Below, in pieces: positions 1 to 10,000 of a stretch of DNA of 64,000 bases. A model generated the notes under the pieces. The model did not search any database. It saw nothing but the letters and a program-made list of their open reading frames with translations, and was not told the DNA's origin. This DNA is from Bacteroidota bacterium. GTDB taxonomy: Bacteria; Bacteroidota; Bacteroidia; Bacteroidales; F082. A program made the translations under genes and the position numbers. The stretch spans positions 62,001-126,000 of the forward strand of contig JACNJS010000045.1 in the NCBI GenBank assembly GCA_014382445.1, written 5' to 3'. Every line of letters starts with the position of its first letter. Positions within the stretch are counted from its first letter, which is position 1.

Positions 1-772
1 TCAGATAAACGGCACAACCGGCTACGAGGAAGCTGCTGCTCAAGGTTTAATGGCAGGAATAAACGCCCATCTAAAATTAAACAATAAATCATCATTTATT
101 CTTAAAAGACACGAAGCGTATATCGGTGTGCTTATCGACGACTTAATTACAAAAGGTGTTGATGAGCCTTATCGCATGTTTACATCAAGAGCTGAATACA
201 GAATTCTCTTGCGTCAGGATAATGCTGATGTTAGGCTGACCCCAATGGGATATGAACTTGGCCTTGCCTCTAAAGAAAGGTATGAGGCTGTTGTTCACAA
301 AAAGAAAACAGTTATTGAAATTGTAAAATTAACAAAAGAACAAAGTATTAGCCCGGATGAAGCAGAGTCATTATTAAATATCCGAAACACAACACCTCTT
401 AAACAAAAAGTTAAACTTTCTGATCTACTTCTTCGCCCCCAAATAAATATCGACGATTTAATTTCGATAAGCAAACCGTTTAGTAATGCTCTAAAAATAT
501 TATCGCCTAGTAAAGAAGATTTGGAAAATACTGAAATTCTCATTAAATATGAGGGTTATATTTTAAAAGAAAATGAACTGGTTACAAAGCTCTCAAAACT
601 TGAAAATATTCCACTTAAAGAAGATTTCGATTATCATAGTTTAGTATCTATTTCGACAGAAGCGAGAGAAAAGCTATCAAAAATTAAACCCTCAACGATT
701 GGTCAGGCTTCTCGAATTAGTGGAGTCTCGCCATCAGATATAAATGTAATTGCCGTTTTTATTGGCAGATAA
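1..772 (+). CDS. mnmG: tRNA uridine-5-carboxymethylaminomethyl(34) synthesis enzyme MnmG, C-terminal part (5' end outside window)
   Basis: Frame open from base 2: QINGTTGYEEAAAQGLMAGINAHLK...DEPYRMFTSRAEYRILLRQDNADVRLT; typical MnmG/GidA C-terminal motifs. Confidence 0.96.
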   Translation, partial: QINGTTGYEEAAAQGLMAGINAHLKLNNKSSFILKRHEAYIGVLIDDLITKGVDEPYRMFTSRAEYRILLRQDNADVRLTPMGYELGLASKERYEAVVHKKKTVIEIVKLTKEQSISPDEAESLLNIRNTTPLKQKVKLSDLLLRPQINIDDLISISKPFSNALKILSPSKEDLENTEILIKYEGYILKENELVTKLSKLENIPLKEDFDYHSLVSISTEAREKLSKIKPSTIGQASRISGVSPSDINVIAVFIGR

Positions 773-775
773 AAA

Positions 776-1678
776 TTGTTTCACGTGGAACAAAATACTA
801 AATTATTAGATATTCATGCCTGCCCCTTGTGCGCCGGAGATAATTTTATACATTTCCTGAATACTAAAGATTTCTTTTTTACACAAGAAGATTTTTCCTT
901 ATATAAATGTGCAGATTGCAATTTTGTTTTTACTAATCCTGTTCCTACATCGATTTCTAAATATTATGAAACACCCGATTACCTTTCACATAATACAAAT
1001 GGAAAAGGTGCATTAGCATGGCTGTATTATTTGCTCAGAGAAATAAATATAAAAAGAAAATATCAGCTCGTCACAAAATATTGCAAACAGGGAAATATCT
1101 TGGACATCGGTTGTGGTACAGGGGAGCTTCTTAATTTCTTTAAAAAAAATAATTGGCTGGCTTTGGGTGTTGAACCAAATTTAACCGCTCGTGAATTTGC
1201 TGCCAATAAATATCTGATTGATGTTTTTGAAGAAAATAAACTTGACGAATTTGATCACGGAACATTAGATGTTATATCAATGTGGCACGTGCTGGAACAT
1301 GTTCCTGACCTTCATCGCAGATTATCGAAAGTTTCAAAACTTCTAAAAGATGACGGAACAATTTTTATTGCAGTTCCTAATATAGATTCACCAGATTCGA
1401 AAAAATACAAAAAATATTGGTCTGCACTTGATGTTCCCCGCCATCTTTACCATTTCACACCAGCTACATTCGAACATTTAATTTCCAAACACCAGCTCAA
1501 GCTTGTTCATGCAGAGCCGATGAAATTTGATTCCTACTATGTAAGTATGTTAAGCGAAAAATATCTTAAGAACCGTTTATATTTTCTTTCAGCCAGCTAT
1601 TATGGATATTTATCAAATTTAAAAGCTAAAAGAAATAACAATTATTCCAGCATGATTTTTGTTGTTAAAAAAGATTAG
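776..1678 (+). CDS. class I SAM-dependent methyltransferase with N-terminal zinc-ribbon-like CxxC pairs
   Basis: TTG start (MFHVEQ); CPLC..CADC; ILDIGCGTGELLNFFKK motif I; WHVLEHVPD. Confidence 0.88.
   Translation: MFHVEQNTKLLDIHACPLCAGDNFIHFLNTKDFFFTQEDFSLYKCADCNFVFTNPVPTSISKYYETPDYLSHNTNGKGALAWLYYLLREINIKRKYQLVTKYCKQGNILDIGCGTGELLNFFKKNNWLALGVEPNLTAREFAANKYLIDVFEENKLDEFDHGTLDVISMWHVLEHVPDLHRRLSKVSKLLKDDGTIFIAVPNIDSPDSKKYKKYWSALDVPRHLYHFTPATFEHLISKHQLKLVHAEPMKFDSYYVSMLSEKYLKNRLYFLSASYYGYLSNLKAKRNNNYSSMIFVVKKD
777..792. promoter_or_regulatory. parS-like centromere site (TGTTTCACGTGGAACA)
   Basis: Near-perfect 16-bp palindrome; its reverse complement is TGTTCCACGTGAAACA, the ParB/Spo0J parS consensus. 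Overlaps codons 1-6 of the methyltransferase downstream of mnmG. Confidence 0.85.
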
Positions 1679-1687
1679 TTTTTTTGT

Positions 1688-1695
1688 TACCTTTG
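1688..1695 (+). promoter_or_regulatory. Bacteroidetes -7 promoter element TACCTTTG
   Basis: Matches TAnnTTTG upstream of the histidine kinase gene. Confidence 0.4.
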
Positions 1696-1741
1696 AATCT
1701 CATTAATTATTGCATTCTTGCTTGGAGTATGCATATTACTT

Positions 1742-4700
1742 ATGCCAATGTTTAAGTCGATAAATAAGAAAATATCATCTATTTTCATCTCTCTGTCTAT
1801 ATTATTTTTTCTGTCGTATTATCTCACGCAATATTTCCATAACAAAACTCATACAGGTCCTGTAGAAACAGAAATATTGTCCAAACGAATTGATTATCAG
1901 GCTGTTAGTCTGTTAAAGCTCATGGGAGACACTAAAGATATCCTGACTGAAAACTCTAATAATTATTGGCAAAAATTGGATAGTATATTTTATAAAAACC
2001 AGTACGTTTGCTTTATCACGAAATACGATAGTATTAATTACTGGAATACTAGCAAAGTTAGTGTGCTTGCTTTTTCTGATTTAATTTTAGATAATAGTAT
2101 ACATGTAATTAATTTGCCCTCAGGTTGGTACTTATATACTGCTGCCTCAATTCAAAACTATAATATTTACATCCTGTCATTGATCAAGGCTGATTTTCAG
2201 GTTAATAACAACCTGCTTAATCCCGAATTCAGTACTGAATATTCAATTTGCCCTGATTTAGACCTTACTCTTAACGCAGAAGAAGCATCGCATATAATTT
2301 ACAATACTAACAGACAATTTTTGCTCGGCACTACATACAAAGCTGATCAGGGCGGCTCAAATAATATTAATTCAACCATTTTCATATTATTTTTCCTTGC
2401 ATATCTTTTTCTCATAATGTTTTTGTTTCGGTCAATAACTAATTCAAAATTCTCGATCAGGAAGCCCATCCTTGGTTTCATGTCCTTCATCATAATTGTT
2501 GCATTAATAAGAATTTTCGATATTTACTTCCATTTTCCTTCTGAACTGAAGTCTACTCAAATATTTTCAAATAATATTTTCGTCATACCTTTTACAGCCT
2601 CTATTGGTGATCTAATTATCAATACTGCCTTATTGATAATATTTTCTTTTTCATCGTTTCGGTTTTTCTCAAGAAATATAATGCGCCCGTCAATTGTCAA
2701 AATTATAGTAAAATATTCGATATTATGGGCTTATATTTTAGTAATATTATTTGTTATATATCATACTATTTACGACCAAAACATTTCATTTTTCTCAGAA
2801 AGTCTTCTTAATAATTATAATTTATTTATTTCCGTTTTAGTAATCATCGGACTTAACATAAGCCTTTATTTTGCGTTCGTTACGTATTTAGCTTCCTCTA
2901 AGGATGAAATTGTTCCCTTTTTCATCCCGTTCTTAATATCGTTAGTTGGAATTTTTTTGACTTATTTTTTATCAGATATTCCATTAGTGCTGCTTATAAT
3001 AACTTTAATAATTACATTTATTTTAATCACCACGAAACAAACTATCTGGAAATATACTACCGATTTATTTCTAAACCACCTCGTTCTGCTGGTACTTCTT
3101 GCAATAGTTACGTCTGTTATCATAAGTAATTCGTACAAACTTAAAAATGAAAAATATCAGGAATTTATAGCCCAAACATTAACGATTACCAGCGATTCAA
3201 TTTTTGAGTATTCATTTGATAATATAGTTAAAAAAGTGAAGAATGATAAGCTTATAACACAGTTGCTATTTACTGATACAGTTGCAACTGATGCAAATTT
3301 AGAGGAATACATACGGTCGAATTATTTTAATGAATATTTAGACAAATATAATATTCAGATTACAAATTGTGTTGAGGATGAATTACTTGAAATACAACCA
3401 GCTGGCGAAATACATGATTGTGCTGATTATTTTAATTCCCTGATTGAAGAGGCTACAATTCCGGTTCTTGATTCGTTTCTATTTCGATTTAACCTAGGTA
3501 CAGAAAGTATTTATTATATAAGCCGATTCTCTTTTATAAATCCAGATAATCCCAGCCGAATCCGAAATATTTTTATTGAATTCGTTTCTTCACACGTGCC
3601 TGAAGGCCTTGGATATCCCGAGTTGTTAATTGATAAACGGTCGAACACTTTAAGCCTATCAGAATATACTTTCGCCATTTACTCAAATAATCACTTAACG
3701 TACAAATTTGGTGACTTTCCCTACAGTACGTATCTTTCACCGGAGAAAAGTTTTCAATTAGAAACACACTATGACTACAACAATTTCCATCACTATGCAA
3801 TGCTTATTTCGCCAGATAATTACCTGATAGTTAGTAGGGAGAAAACAAGCACAACTATGACAATCGTTTTGTTTTCATCCATATTCATTCTGTTATCATT
3901 AATATCAATTGTGGTTTATATAACTGTATATGCGAGGAGAGCAATTAATTTATTCAGAGTAAACTTCAAAACCAGACTACAATCTTTTGTAATTGCAACA
4001 TTAACGCTAACGTTTGTACTTATGGCGATTACAACGTTTATTTATATTCAAGATAGCAGCCGTGAAACTCTTGAAAAACAATTAACCGAAAAAACAAACT
4101 CTGTATTAATAGAGCTTCAGCATAAACTTTCCGCGGTTACAAATTTACAGAGCCAGGATGTAGATTTCCTACATCAATTACTTCGTAAATTTTCATTAGT
4201 GTTTTTTTCAGATATTAATCTTTACGATCAATCGGGATATTTAATTGCAACGTCAAGGCCTGAGATTTTCGAAAAAAACCTATTATCAACATACATAAAT
4301 CCAAAGGCTTATAAGGCAATATTTTTCGATAATAAACTAAATTTCATAACTGAAGAAAAGATAGGTGCGCTTAAATATTATTCATCATATGCCCCGATAA
4401 CTTTAAATAATGATTTCCCGATAGGGGCCGTAAACCTCCCATATTTTGCACGACAAACTGAATTCACAAAATCATACTACATAATGCTATCATATTTGAT
4501 TAATATTTATGTAATTATTGGAATAATTGGCGCGCTGATTGCGATTATTTTTTCAAGGTATTTAACCCGGCCATTGGTCTTGCTTCAGAAAAGTTTGGCG
4601 ACAATAAGAATTGATAAACATAACGAAAAGATACAGTGGACCAAAAATGACGAGATTGGTATGCTTATAAATGAATATAACCGCATGGTAGATAAGCTGG

Positions 4701-5407
4701 AACAAAGTACCGAACTGTTGAAGCATTCTGAACGAGAAAGTGCCTGGCGTGAGGTTGCAAGGCAAATTGCTCATGAAATAAAAAACCCTCTAACCCCAAT
4801 GAAGCTAAATGTCCAATATCTGGAAAAATCATTTAAAAATAAAGATCCTGAATTTGCTTCAAAAATTTGCTCAATAAGTACGTCGTTAATCCAACAAATA
4901 GATACGCTGAACAATGTTGCTGAGATGTTTTCTGATTTTGCTAAAACCAAATCTTTGGATTTTTTACAAGTAAATCTTAATAGTGTTATAAGCTCATCGG
5001 TAAATTTATTTAATAAAAATACAAATGTTTCAATTTCAACAACTTATGCAGAGCCTGAAAATGACTTGTTTACGCTTGGTTTTGAAAAAGACATATTGAG
5101 AGTGATTAACAATGTAATTAAAAATGCAATTCAATCAGTTGAGAAAAACGAAAAGGCTAAAATCATGATCAGCGTTGTTCGCAAATCAAAATTTATTACC
5201 GTGGCTGTTACGGATAATGGCATAGGAATTTCAGAAGAAATGAAATCGAAAATATTCCATCCTTATTTTACTACCAGAACAAGTGGTACGGGTTTAGGCC
5301 TTGCTATTGTTAAAAACATCATGAACGAAATAGGAGGGGAGGTGCATTTCGAATCAGATATAAACAAAGGAACAACCTTCTTTCTAATATTTCCAGATGC
5401 ATCTTAG
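1742..5407 (+). CDS. large multi-TM sensor histidine kinase (NtrY-like: TM regions, HAMP, HisKA, HATPase_c)
   Basis: H-box VARQIAHEIKNPLTPMKLN; N/G boxes NAIQSVEKNE, VTDNGIGIS, GTGLGLAIVKNI; ORF extends upstream to 1718 with an alternative start. Confidence 0.88.
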   Translation: MPMFKSINKKISSIFISLSILFFLSYYLTQYFHNKTHTGPVETEILSKRIDYQAVSLLKLMGDTKDILTENSNNYWQKLDSIFYKNQYVCFITKYDSINYWNTSKVSVLAFSDLILDNSIHVINLPSGWYLYTAASIQNYNIYILSLIKADFQVNNNLLNPEFSTEYSICPDLDLTLNAEEASHIIYNTNRQFLLGTTYKADQGGSNNINSTIFILFFLAYLFLIMFLFRSITNSKFSIRKPILGFMSFIIIVALIRIFDIYFHFPSELKSTQIFSNNIFVIPFTASIGDLIINTALLIIFSFSSFRFFSRNIMRPSIVKIIVKYSILWAYILVILFVIYHTIYDQNISFFSESLLNNYNLFISVLVIIGLNISLYFAFVTYLASSKDEIVPFFIPFLISLVGIFLTYFLSDIPLVLLIITLIITFILITTKQTIWKYTTDLFLNHLVLLVLLAIVTSVIISNSYKLKNEKYQEFIAQTLTITSDSIFEYSFDNIVKKVKNDKLITQLLFTDTVATDANLEEYIRSNYFNEYLDKYNIQITNCVEDELLEIQPAGEIHDCADYFNSLIEEATIPVLDSFLFRFNLGTESIYYISRFSFINPDNPSRIRNIFIEFVSSHVPEGLGYPELLIDKRSNTLSLSEYTFAIYSNNHLTYKFGDFPYSTYLSPEKSFQLETHYDYNNFHHYAMLISPDNYLIVSREKTSTTMTIVLFSSIFILLSLISIVVYITVYARRAINLFRVNFKTRLQSFVIATLTLTFVLMAITTFIYIQDSSRETLEKQLTEKTNSVLIELQHKLSAVTNLQSQDVDFLHQLLRKFSLVFFSDINLYDQSGYLIATSRPEIFEKNLLSTYINPKAYKAIFFDNKLNFITEEKIGALKYYSSYAPITLNNDFPIGAVNLPYFARQTEFTKSYYIMLSYLINIYVIIGIIGALIAIIFSRYLTRPLVLLQKSLATIRIDKHNEKIQWTKNDEIGMLINEYNRMVDKLEQSTELLKHSERESAWREVARQIAHEIKNPLTPMKLNVQYLEKSFKNKDPEFASKICSISTSLIQQIDTLNNVAEMFSDFAKTKSLDFLQVNLNSVISSSVNLFNKNTNVSISTTYAEPENDLFTLGFEKDILRVINNVIKNAIQSVEKNEKAKIMISVVRKSKFITVAVTDNGIGISEEMKSKIFHPYFTTRTSGTGLGLAIVKNIMNEIGGEVHFESDINKGTTFFLIFPDAS

Positions 5408-5433
5408 GAAATTTTTTGTATACTTTTGGCGAC

Positions 5434-6912
5434 ATGAATAAAGCCATCAATCCTGTTAAAAAACTTGCCGGAGAAACAGCAATATATGGACTTGGTACGA
5501 TGGTGCCAAGATTCCTAAATTATTTGTTAGTTCCTCTTTATACCATTTATGTATTTACTAAGGCAGAATATGGCCAGGTTACGCTTCTTTATTCTTATGT
5601 AGCTATTCTTTTGGTCTTGCTTACCTTTGGCATGGAAACGGCATTTTTTAGATACGCCAACAAAAGTAAAAATGCTAAAACCGTATTTAATACTGCAACA
5701 TCAGCAATATTAATTGCTTCACTTTTCTTCCTTTTATTAGTTATTGTATTTCTACAAGATATTTCAACATTAATACAATATCCCGCACATAATGAATATG
5801 TATTAATAATAGCAATTATTATTGTGCTTGACTCTATTACAGCATTACCGTTTGCTTTTCTGCGATATCAAAACAAAGCAGTGAAATTCTCGTCCATAAG
5901 AATAATTAGTGTTGTTATTACTATTTCCTTAAACCTTATTTTTTTAGTTGTAATTCCTAATTATTTTGGCGATAATTATAAGGACTTACCTATATATCGA
6001 AGCACAAGCCTGGTTACATTCGTTTTTATAGCAAATCTAGCGGGTTCGCTTTCAACACTTATTATGCTAAGTAACGAGTTTAGAAGATTTAATTTTAAGA
6101 TAGACGCTGTTCTGCTCAAAAAAATGCTTAGTTATGGATTACCTATTCTAATAATATCACTCTCGTTTATGATTACCGAAGTTGCAGATAAAATACTTCT
6201 CAAGTATCTTCTACCAGATAGATCGTTGGCCGATTCGCAACTTGGAATTTATGCTGCCAGCTACAAGCTTGCCATTATAATGATGCTCTTCATACAAATG
6301 TTCCGATATGCCGCAGAACCCTTCTTTTTCTCGGAAGCCGATAAAAAAGACGCAAAATTAACATATAGTAGAGTAATGACATTATTTGTTGCATTCACCT
6401 GGTTTATTTTTTTGTTGGTAATGCTTTATATAAATCTCTTTAAACATTTTATTGGTGAGGCATTTTGGCAGGGACTTCAAATAGTACCAATTATATTATC
6501 TGCAAAATTGTTTTTAGGTGTGTTTTATAATTTGTCGGTTTGGTACAAGCTCACAAACAAAACTTTCTACGGAGCAATTATCGCAATTGTAGGCGGACTA
6601 ATTACAATTATTTTAAATGTGTTGCTAATTCCTAAATACGGTTATATGGGATCAGCCTGGGCAAACTTTGCAAGTTATTTTGCAATTATGATTATATCAT
6701 ATTTGTGGGGGAGAATGATATTCCGTATTAATTACGAAATTAACAAGATAATACTTTATACAATTACGGCATTAATTATATATTTTATTTCAATTTATCC
6801 ATTTGATTTTCAGTTGTTTAATCATTATATTTTTGTAACTATACTTTTAATATTTTACATATTGATAGTATTTTTAACACAGCGTTATGGTAAAACTAAA
6901 AGCACGATTTAG
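5434..6912 (+). CDS. oligosaccharide flippase / polysaccharide biosynthesis (MATE/Wzx-like) membrane protein
   Basis: ~12-14 hydrophobic segments, N-terminal KKLAGETAIYGLGTMVPRFLNYLLVPLYT typical of Wzx family; ATG at 5434 preferred over track start. Confidence 0.85.
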   Translation: MNKAINPVKKLAGETAIYGLGTMVPRFLNYLLVPLYTIYVFTKAEYGQVTLLYSYVAILLVLLTFGMETAFFRYANKSKNAKTVFNTATSAILIASLFFLLLVIVFLQDISTLIQYPAHNEYVLIIAIIIVLDSITALPFAFLRYQNKAVKFSSIRIISVVITISLNLIFLVVIPNYFGDNYKDLPIYRSTSLVTFVFIANLAGSLSTLIMLSNEFRRFNFKIDAVLLKKMLSYGLPILIISLSFMITEVADKILLKYLLPDRSLADSQLGIYAASYKLAIIMMLFIQMFRYAAEPFFFSEADKKDAKLTYSRVMTLFVAFTWFIFLLVMLYINLFKHFIGEAFWQGLQIVPIILSAKLFLGVFYNLSVWYKLTNKTFYGAIIAIVGGLITIILNVLLIPKYGYMGSAWANFASYFAIMIISYLWGRMIFRINYEINKIILYTITALIIYFISIYPFDFQLFNHYIFVTILLIFYILIVFLTQRYGKTKSTI

Positions 6913-7002
6913 ATATTGAAATGAATATATTCTCAATATTTCTATTAAGTAAATATTTAACTTTATATATTTGCTGTATTCACATCGAAAAATCCAATAA
7001 TT

Positions 7003-7368
7003 ATGCTGCCTTTTTTTAAAAGAAACCAAAAAAAAACTTCCAAAAAAGGTGCCTCTTTTTACCATAGGGAAAATATAATTCAAACAATTGAAGAGTTAAA
7101 CAAAGTACTTAGTTATTTAAACTCACCGGATACGATAAAATCAAAAACAAATATTATATTTAAGGGTTATGAATTAGACACAATTAATGAAAAGAATTTA
7201 GAAGATAACTTTGGTGAAGAATCTTTTTTACTTGAACCCAAAAGTGGACTTGAAAACCATAAAGTATATTTCTACCGTATAAACCAAAAAATGAAAAAAC
7301 AATATGCGGGTTATGCCAAACCTGAAGCAGGAGGGGAGCTTAAAGAAACATTGGAAGACTTAATATAG
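7003..7368 (+). CDS. hypothetical protein (121 aa)
   Basis: Open frame with TATATTTG -7-like element at 6966; no recognised family. Confidence 0.6.
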   Translation: MLPFFKRNQKKTSKKGASFYHRENIIQTIEELNKVLSYLNSPDTIKSKTNIIFKGYELDTINEKNLEDNFGEESFLLEPKSGLENHKVYFYRINQKMKKQYAGYAKPEAGGELKETLEDLI

Positions 7369-7425
7369 CTATGTTATTACGTTAACTGCAATTTTAAACA
7401 TTTCTTAAATTATCATCAATACAAT

Positions 7426-8559
7426 TTGGCAGGCATTTATATCCATATTCCCTTTTGTAAGCAAAAATGCCACTATTGCAATTTTTATTCTACTGTATCT
7501 CTCAAATATCGAGACGTCTTTTTTGCCTCTTTAGTGAGAGAAATAAATTCAAGAAAGAATTATTTAAGAAACGAAAAGGTAAACACAATTTATTTTGGTG
7601 GAGGAACTCCATCCCTGTTATCTCCCGATGAAATATCACTCATAACAAACACAATAATCAATTCGTACAATGTTGCTACAAATGCCGAAATTACGCTTGA
7701 GGCAAACCCTGATGATCTCACCAAGGAAAAAATATCTGATTTTAAAAATTATACTCGGGTTAATAGATTGAGCATAGGTGTTCAAAGTTTTTTTGATGAT
7801 GATTTGGATTATTTAAACAGGATACACAGTTCCTATCAGGTTAAAAACTCGATTGAAAATGTATTAGAAGTCGGGTTTAACAATATCACAATCGACTTGA
7901 TATATGGCATTCCATCACTTACGGAAAAAAAATGGAAAGAAAATCTGAAGATATTCTTTGAATACAAAATACCTCATTTGTCATCATATTCACTAACGGT
8001 TGAGCCAAAAACGGCTCTGGATGTGCTAATCAAAAAAAAGAAATTTGAAAACATAAACGAAACTGATAACATAAACCACTTTAAAATACTGTTGGAAGAA
8101 GCTGATAAACACAATTTTATTAATTACGAAATTTCTAATTTTGCTTTGGCGGGTTATTATTCAAAGCACAACAGCATATATTGGCTTGGTGGTAATTATC
8201 TGGGTTTGGGTCCTTCGGCACACTCATATAACGGGAAATCGCGACAATGGAATGTAAGTAGCGTTAAACAATATTGTGAAGAAGAAATGCCAGAAAATAT
8301 TATTGAAGAAAGAGAGGAGCTTGATAAAGATCAATTGTACAACGAATATATTTTAACTTCCCTTCGTACTTCGTGGGGCTGCGATATTGAACACATAAAA
8401 AATAAATTTGGAGAAAAATACAGCAGTTATTTAATAACAAATATCAACAATGTATTAAAAGAAAAGAGAGTTATCCGAAAAGGAAATGTTATTACGTTAA
8501 CTAACAAAGGAAAACTTTTTGCCGATGGAATAGCTTCCTCGCTATTTTATGGCTTATAA
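7426..8559 (+). CDS. hemW: radical SAM family heme chaperone HemW
   Basis: TTG start; MAGIYIHIPFCKQKCHYCNFYS (CxxxCxxC), GGGTPSLL, HSSYQVKNSIENV; HemW organisation. Confidence 0.92.
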   Translation: MAGIYIHIPFCKQKCHYCNFYSTVSLKYRDVFFASLVREINSRKNYLRNEKVNTIYFGGGTPSLLSPDEISLITNTIINSYNVATNAEITLEANPDDLTKEKISDFKNYTRVNRLSIGVQSFFDDDLDYLNRIHSSYQVKNSIENVLEVGFNNITIDLIYGIPSLTEKKWKENLKIFFEYKIPHLSSYSLTVEPKTALDVLIKKKKFENINETDNINHFKILLEEADKHNFINYEISNFALAGYYSKHNSIYWLGGNYLGLGPSAHSYNGKSRQWNVSSVKQYCEEEMPENIIEEREELDKDQLYNEYILTSLRTSWGCDIEHIKNKFGEKYSSYLITNINNVLKEKRVIRKGNVITLTNKGKLFADGIASSLFYGL

Positions 8560-8730
8560 AGCCTTTGTGGCAAATTTAGTAACAAGGTATCCAACTACCG
8601 GTGAAAAGATCATGCTGAAGAAAAAAGACCATTGTACGCCCATTTTTCTCTTCTTGCCTAACGTTTCAGAAATTATCAGCGAAAGCACATACCAAGTGAT
8701 AAATATAAATGTAATCCAGTATACGTTCAT
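8554..8730 (-). CDS. small (58 aa) two-TM membrane protein, absent from supplied ORF track
   Basis: Minus-strand reading: MNVYWITFIFITWYVLSLIISETLGKKRKMGVQWSFFFSMIFSPVVGYLVTKFATKAL*; ATG at 8730, two hydrophobic segments separated by GKKRKMG. Confidence 0.7.
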   Translation of the reverse strand: MNVYWITFIFITWYVLSLIISETLGKKRKMGVQWSFFFSMIFSPVVGYLVTKFATKAL

Positions 8731-8733
8731 AGT

Positions 8734-9288
8734 CTAATAAAAATAAATAAACAAATAAATAACGGGTATCAAAATTCCAAGTATCGTCATCCATGCCCCA
8801 CGTTTGGTAATACCTAGTGCCCCTCTTGGTATTAAGATTCCTGTAATACCCATTAGTATAAGCGCTCCTGCAAAAATATCAGAAAACCACGTCCAGTATT
8901 TAATCGGGTTGTAGTGGAGATAATTAACTTCTCTGAATAATGCTCGGCGTTTCGTTTTTTCAATGAGCCCGTTACCGCTTATAAGATTTATATAGACCGC
9001 CCCGTCCTTGATGAAAATTTTAACGTATCCATCATCTGGATAATAGTGACTTTTATAATTTTCTGATTCATTATAACGTTCAAGAATTTTTTTAAGTTCG
9101 TTCTTTCCAGGTTTTGATTCAGGTGGGTCTATCTGAATATCTTCGGTAATTACTACAAAATTTGGATTCCAATCGTCGATATGGTTTATTGCTATACCCG
9201 ATAGTGAATAAATTACAACCATTGCGAAAAACAAATACCCAAAATCACGATGGACAGCCCTGTTCCACTTACGCCATTTAAATGCCAT
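8734..9288 (-). CDS. PepSY-associated TM helix domain protein
   Basis: MAFKWRKWNRAVHRDFGYLFFAMVVIYSLSGIAINH..., WTWFSDIFAGALILMGITGILIP. Confidence 0.8.
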   Translation of the reverse strand: MAFKWRKWNRAVHRDFGYLFFAMVVIYSLSGIAINHIDDWNPNFVVITEDIQIDPPESKPGKNELKKILERYNESENYKSHYYPDDGYVKIFIKDGAVYINLISGNGLIEKTKRRALFREVNYLHYNPIKYWTWFSDIFAGALILMGITGILIPRGALGITKRGAWMTILGILIPVIYLFIYFY

Positions 9289-9299
9289 TGATTATTGGG

Positions 9300-9917
9300 T
9301 TATTCGTTATTTTCAGGCTGATCTTCAATAATCTTGTACGAAGTGCAAAGAATAGAATAAAATGAAAGATGATCTTTTCCCGACTCTTTAAGTGTTTCCC
9401 GAAGATTGTTTATTTTCTCCATCTCTTCAGCAATATCAGTACCCTCGCCTCCTTTTTCAACCTTTCCTCCTAAATGCAATCCTTCGCCTTTGTCATCGCT
9501 CATATCACTGCCTGCCTTAATTTCTTCTTCCCATTCACGAAGGTAATCTTCATCTATTCTTTGTTCCTCAACAATTCCTACTAGTACAATTTTATCACCT
9601 TCAAGTTCAGAATTAAATGCTGCAATTTCTTCATCTGGAGTAATATTTACACGGGCATCCGATTCTTCCGTTACAAGAAATAATCTCTGACCGCCATGTT
9701 TACAAATATGATCGACGATTCCTTCCAATTGAATCTTTTTGCCAACATAATTTCCCGCCTGATTTTCAAAATCAGCCACATTTATAATAGCGATTTCATC
9801 GGTTACTGTACCTTCATTATTACTATTATTGGCATCCTTCTTTTTTTCAACATTATTACATGAGTTTGCGAATAATGCGATTGCCGTAATTATTGTAAAT
9901 ATTAAATATTTTTTCAT
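9300..9917 (-). CDS. lipoprotein, possibly OB-fold-like
   Basis: Lipobox ALFANSCNN; ENQAGNYVGKKIQLEGIVDHICKHGGQRLFLV resembles OB-fold tRNA_anti-like lipoproteins. Confidence 0.65.
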   Translation of the reverse strand: MKKYLIFTIITAIALFANSCNNVEKKKDANNSNNEGTVTDEIAIINVADFENQAGNYVGKKIQLEGIVDHICKHGGQRLFLVTEESDARVNITPDEEIAAFNSELEGDKIVLVGIVEEQRIDEDYLREWEEEIKAGSDMSDDKGEGLHLGGKVEKGGEGTDIAEEMEKINNLRETLKESGKDHLSFYSILCTSYKIIEDQPENNE

Positions 9918-10000
9918 GATTAGTATAGTTTTAATTATGTGGCGAATATAAATATTTATCGAATAATATATGCTGTCTTCTAAATATATATTATTAAATT

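Noticed and set aside
5434-6912. Flippase as part of an EPS cluster with the preceding kinase
   Set aside because: No glycosyltransferases nearby and the EPS export genes lie ~47 kb away; linkage not supported.
8549-8737. Plus-strand 62-aa ORF after hemW
   Set aside because: Overlaps hemW end and is antisense to the better-supported 58-aa minus-strand membrane ORF.
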